Of a stretch of DNA of 64,000 bases, positions 63,600 through 64,000 are shown piece by piece; position 1 is the stretch's first letter; each line of letters begins with the position of its first letter. The DNA lies in NCBI GenBank assembly GCA_001270045.2, contig DF970686.1, positions 62,001 to 126,000 on the forward strand. Reading direction: 5' to 3'. Both the position numbers and the translations under genes were made by a program. The DNA is from Bacteroidales bacterium 6E (GTDB lineage Bacteria; Bacteroidota; Bacteroidia; Bacteroidales; Prolixibacteraceae). The notes beneath the pieces were generated by a model that made no database searches, was not told the DNA's origin, and worked only from the letters and a program-made list of their open reading frames with translations.

Positions 63600-63633
63600 C
63601 AGGGTGCAGGAAATTGCTCATCCCTGCACCCTG
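63600..63633 (-). terminator. Intrinsic terminator after kbl
   Basis: CAGGGTGCAGG (63600-63610) and CCTGCACCCTG (63623-63633) form a perfect 11-bp stem with a 12-nt loop. On the minus strand eight T follow. It lies 22 bp past the kbl stop. Confidence 0.92.
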
Positions 63634-63654
63634 ATATCAAAATTTTCCAACAAT

Positions 63655-64000
63655 TTATTGTATCAGTCCCAGATTCTTGCCAACCTTAATGAATGAGGCA
63701 ACCGTTCTGTCGATCTGGTCAAAAGTGTGTGCTGCCGAAAGCTGTACCCTGATGCGGGCCTTTCCGCGAGGAACAACCGGGAAGACAAATCCAATGACAT
63801 ATAAACCCTCTTTCAGCAATTCGTCAGCAAACCTGATGGCCATCGGTTCATCATAAATCATTACCGGTACAATGGCAGTATCTCCCTTTACGAGATCAAA
63901 GCCGGCAGCCTCCATCTGGCTCCTGAAACGGTTGGCGTTCAACATCACCTGATTCTGGAGGGAAGAACTTCCCGACAGCATTTCAATCGCTTTCAGGGTA
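63655..64000 (-). CDS. kbl: Glycine C-acetyltransferase (2-amino-3-ketobutyrate CoA ligase), 3' end only
   Basis: The frame is open to the window edge; ~114 C-terminal residues are visible, preceded by LKAIEML. The segments MLNANRFRSQMEAAGFDLVKGDTAIVPVMIYDE, YVIGFVFPVVPRGKARIRVQLSAAHTFDQIDRTVASF match the C-terminal domain of the alpha-oxoamine synthase family. The VVPRGKARIRVQLSAAH run, with the Arg that binds substrate carboxylate, is typical of Kbl rather than BioF or HemA. The enzyme, with threonine dehydrogenase, converts 2-amino-3-ketobutyrate and CoA to glycine and acetyl-CoA. The PLP Lys lies outside the window. Confidence 0.9.
   Translation of the reverse strand, partial: TLKAIEMLSGSSSLQNQVMLNANRFRSQMEAAGFDLVKGDTAIVPVMIYDEPMAIRFADELLKEGLYVIGFVFPVVPRGKARIRVQLSAAHTFDQIDRTVASFIKVGKNLGLIQ

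Overview
This window looks like a chromosomal segment of a Bacteroidota bacterium, probably an environmental Bacteroidales/Marinilabiliales-type lineage. The evidence is threefold. It carries three type IX secretion system (T9SS) genes (sprE/porW, porX, sprA). Several genes are preceded by the Bacteroidota -7 promoter element TAnnTTTG. Typical Shine-Dalgarno sequences are scarce. The window is almost entirely core and accessory-metabolic chromosome: I see no insertion sequence, prophage, CRISPR array, tRNA or rRNA.

Layout. 1-9.3 kb: Kdo transferase (partial), a DUF2007-USP stress protein, an epimerase, metG, an LD-carboxypeptidase, a run of small genes (YraN, MmcQ/YjbR, S4), an acyl-carrier-protein-like protein without its serine, a GNAT and a secreted propeller-like protein. 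9.5-13.3 kb: three consecutive exported cyclophilins, the last fused to a degenerate trypsin-like domain, then comF. 13.8-18.6 kb: a tetraheme NapC/NirT-type cytochrome fused to a SUMF1-like domain, paired with a Tat-exported Gfo/Idh/MocA oxidoreductase, then a POT-like transporter. 18.7-27.4 kb: a membrane-anchored receiver domain lacking its Asp, coaX, sprE-porX and mlaEF. 27.5-36.7 kb: sugar-nucleotide genes (mannose-1-P guanylyltransferase, rfbB, galE), an amidase, queF-yhhQ behind a probable preQ1 riboswitch, an HU/SPOR membrane protein and an aldo/keto reductase. 37-41.4 kb: methionine salvage (mtnP-mtnA), a HAD phosphatase, and an orphan trpB2 behind a classic leader-peptide attenuator with four tandem Trp codons. 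41.8-47.7 kb: a complete MacAB-TolC-like efflux operon. 47.9-52.4 kb: two secreted glycosidases. 52.6-64 kb: sprA-ruvA, pdxA, a leucyl aminopeptidase and the 3' part of kbl.

The most notable signals not explained by ordinary gene calls are two cis-regulatory RNAs read directly from the DNA: the Trp leader peptide plus terminator upstream of trpB2, and a preQ1-I pseudoknot upstream of the queuosine transporter/queF pair. Next come several proteins whose catalytic or modification residues have been lost while the fold appears retained: the ACP-like protein, the receiver domain, the trypsin-like domain and the SUMF1 domain. All similarity statements come from reading motifs by eye; no database search was run.
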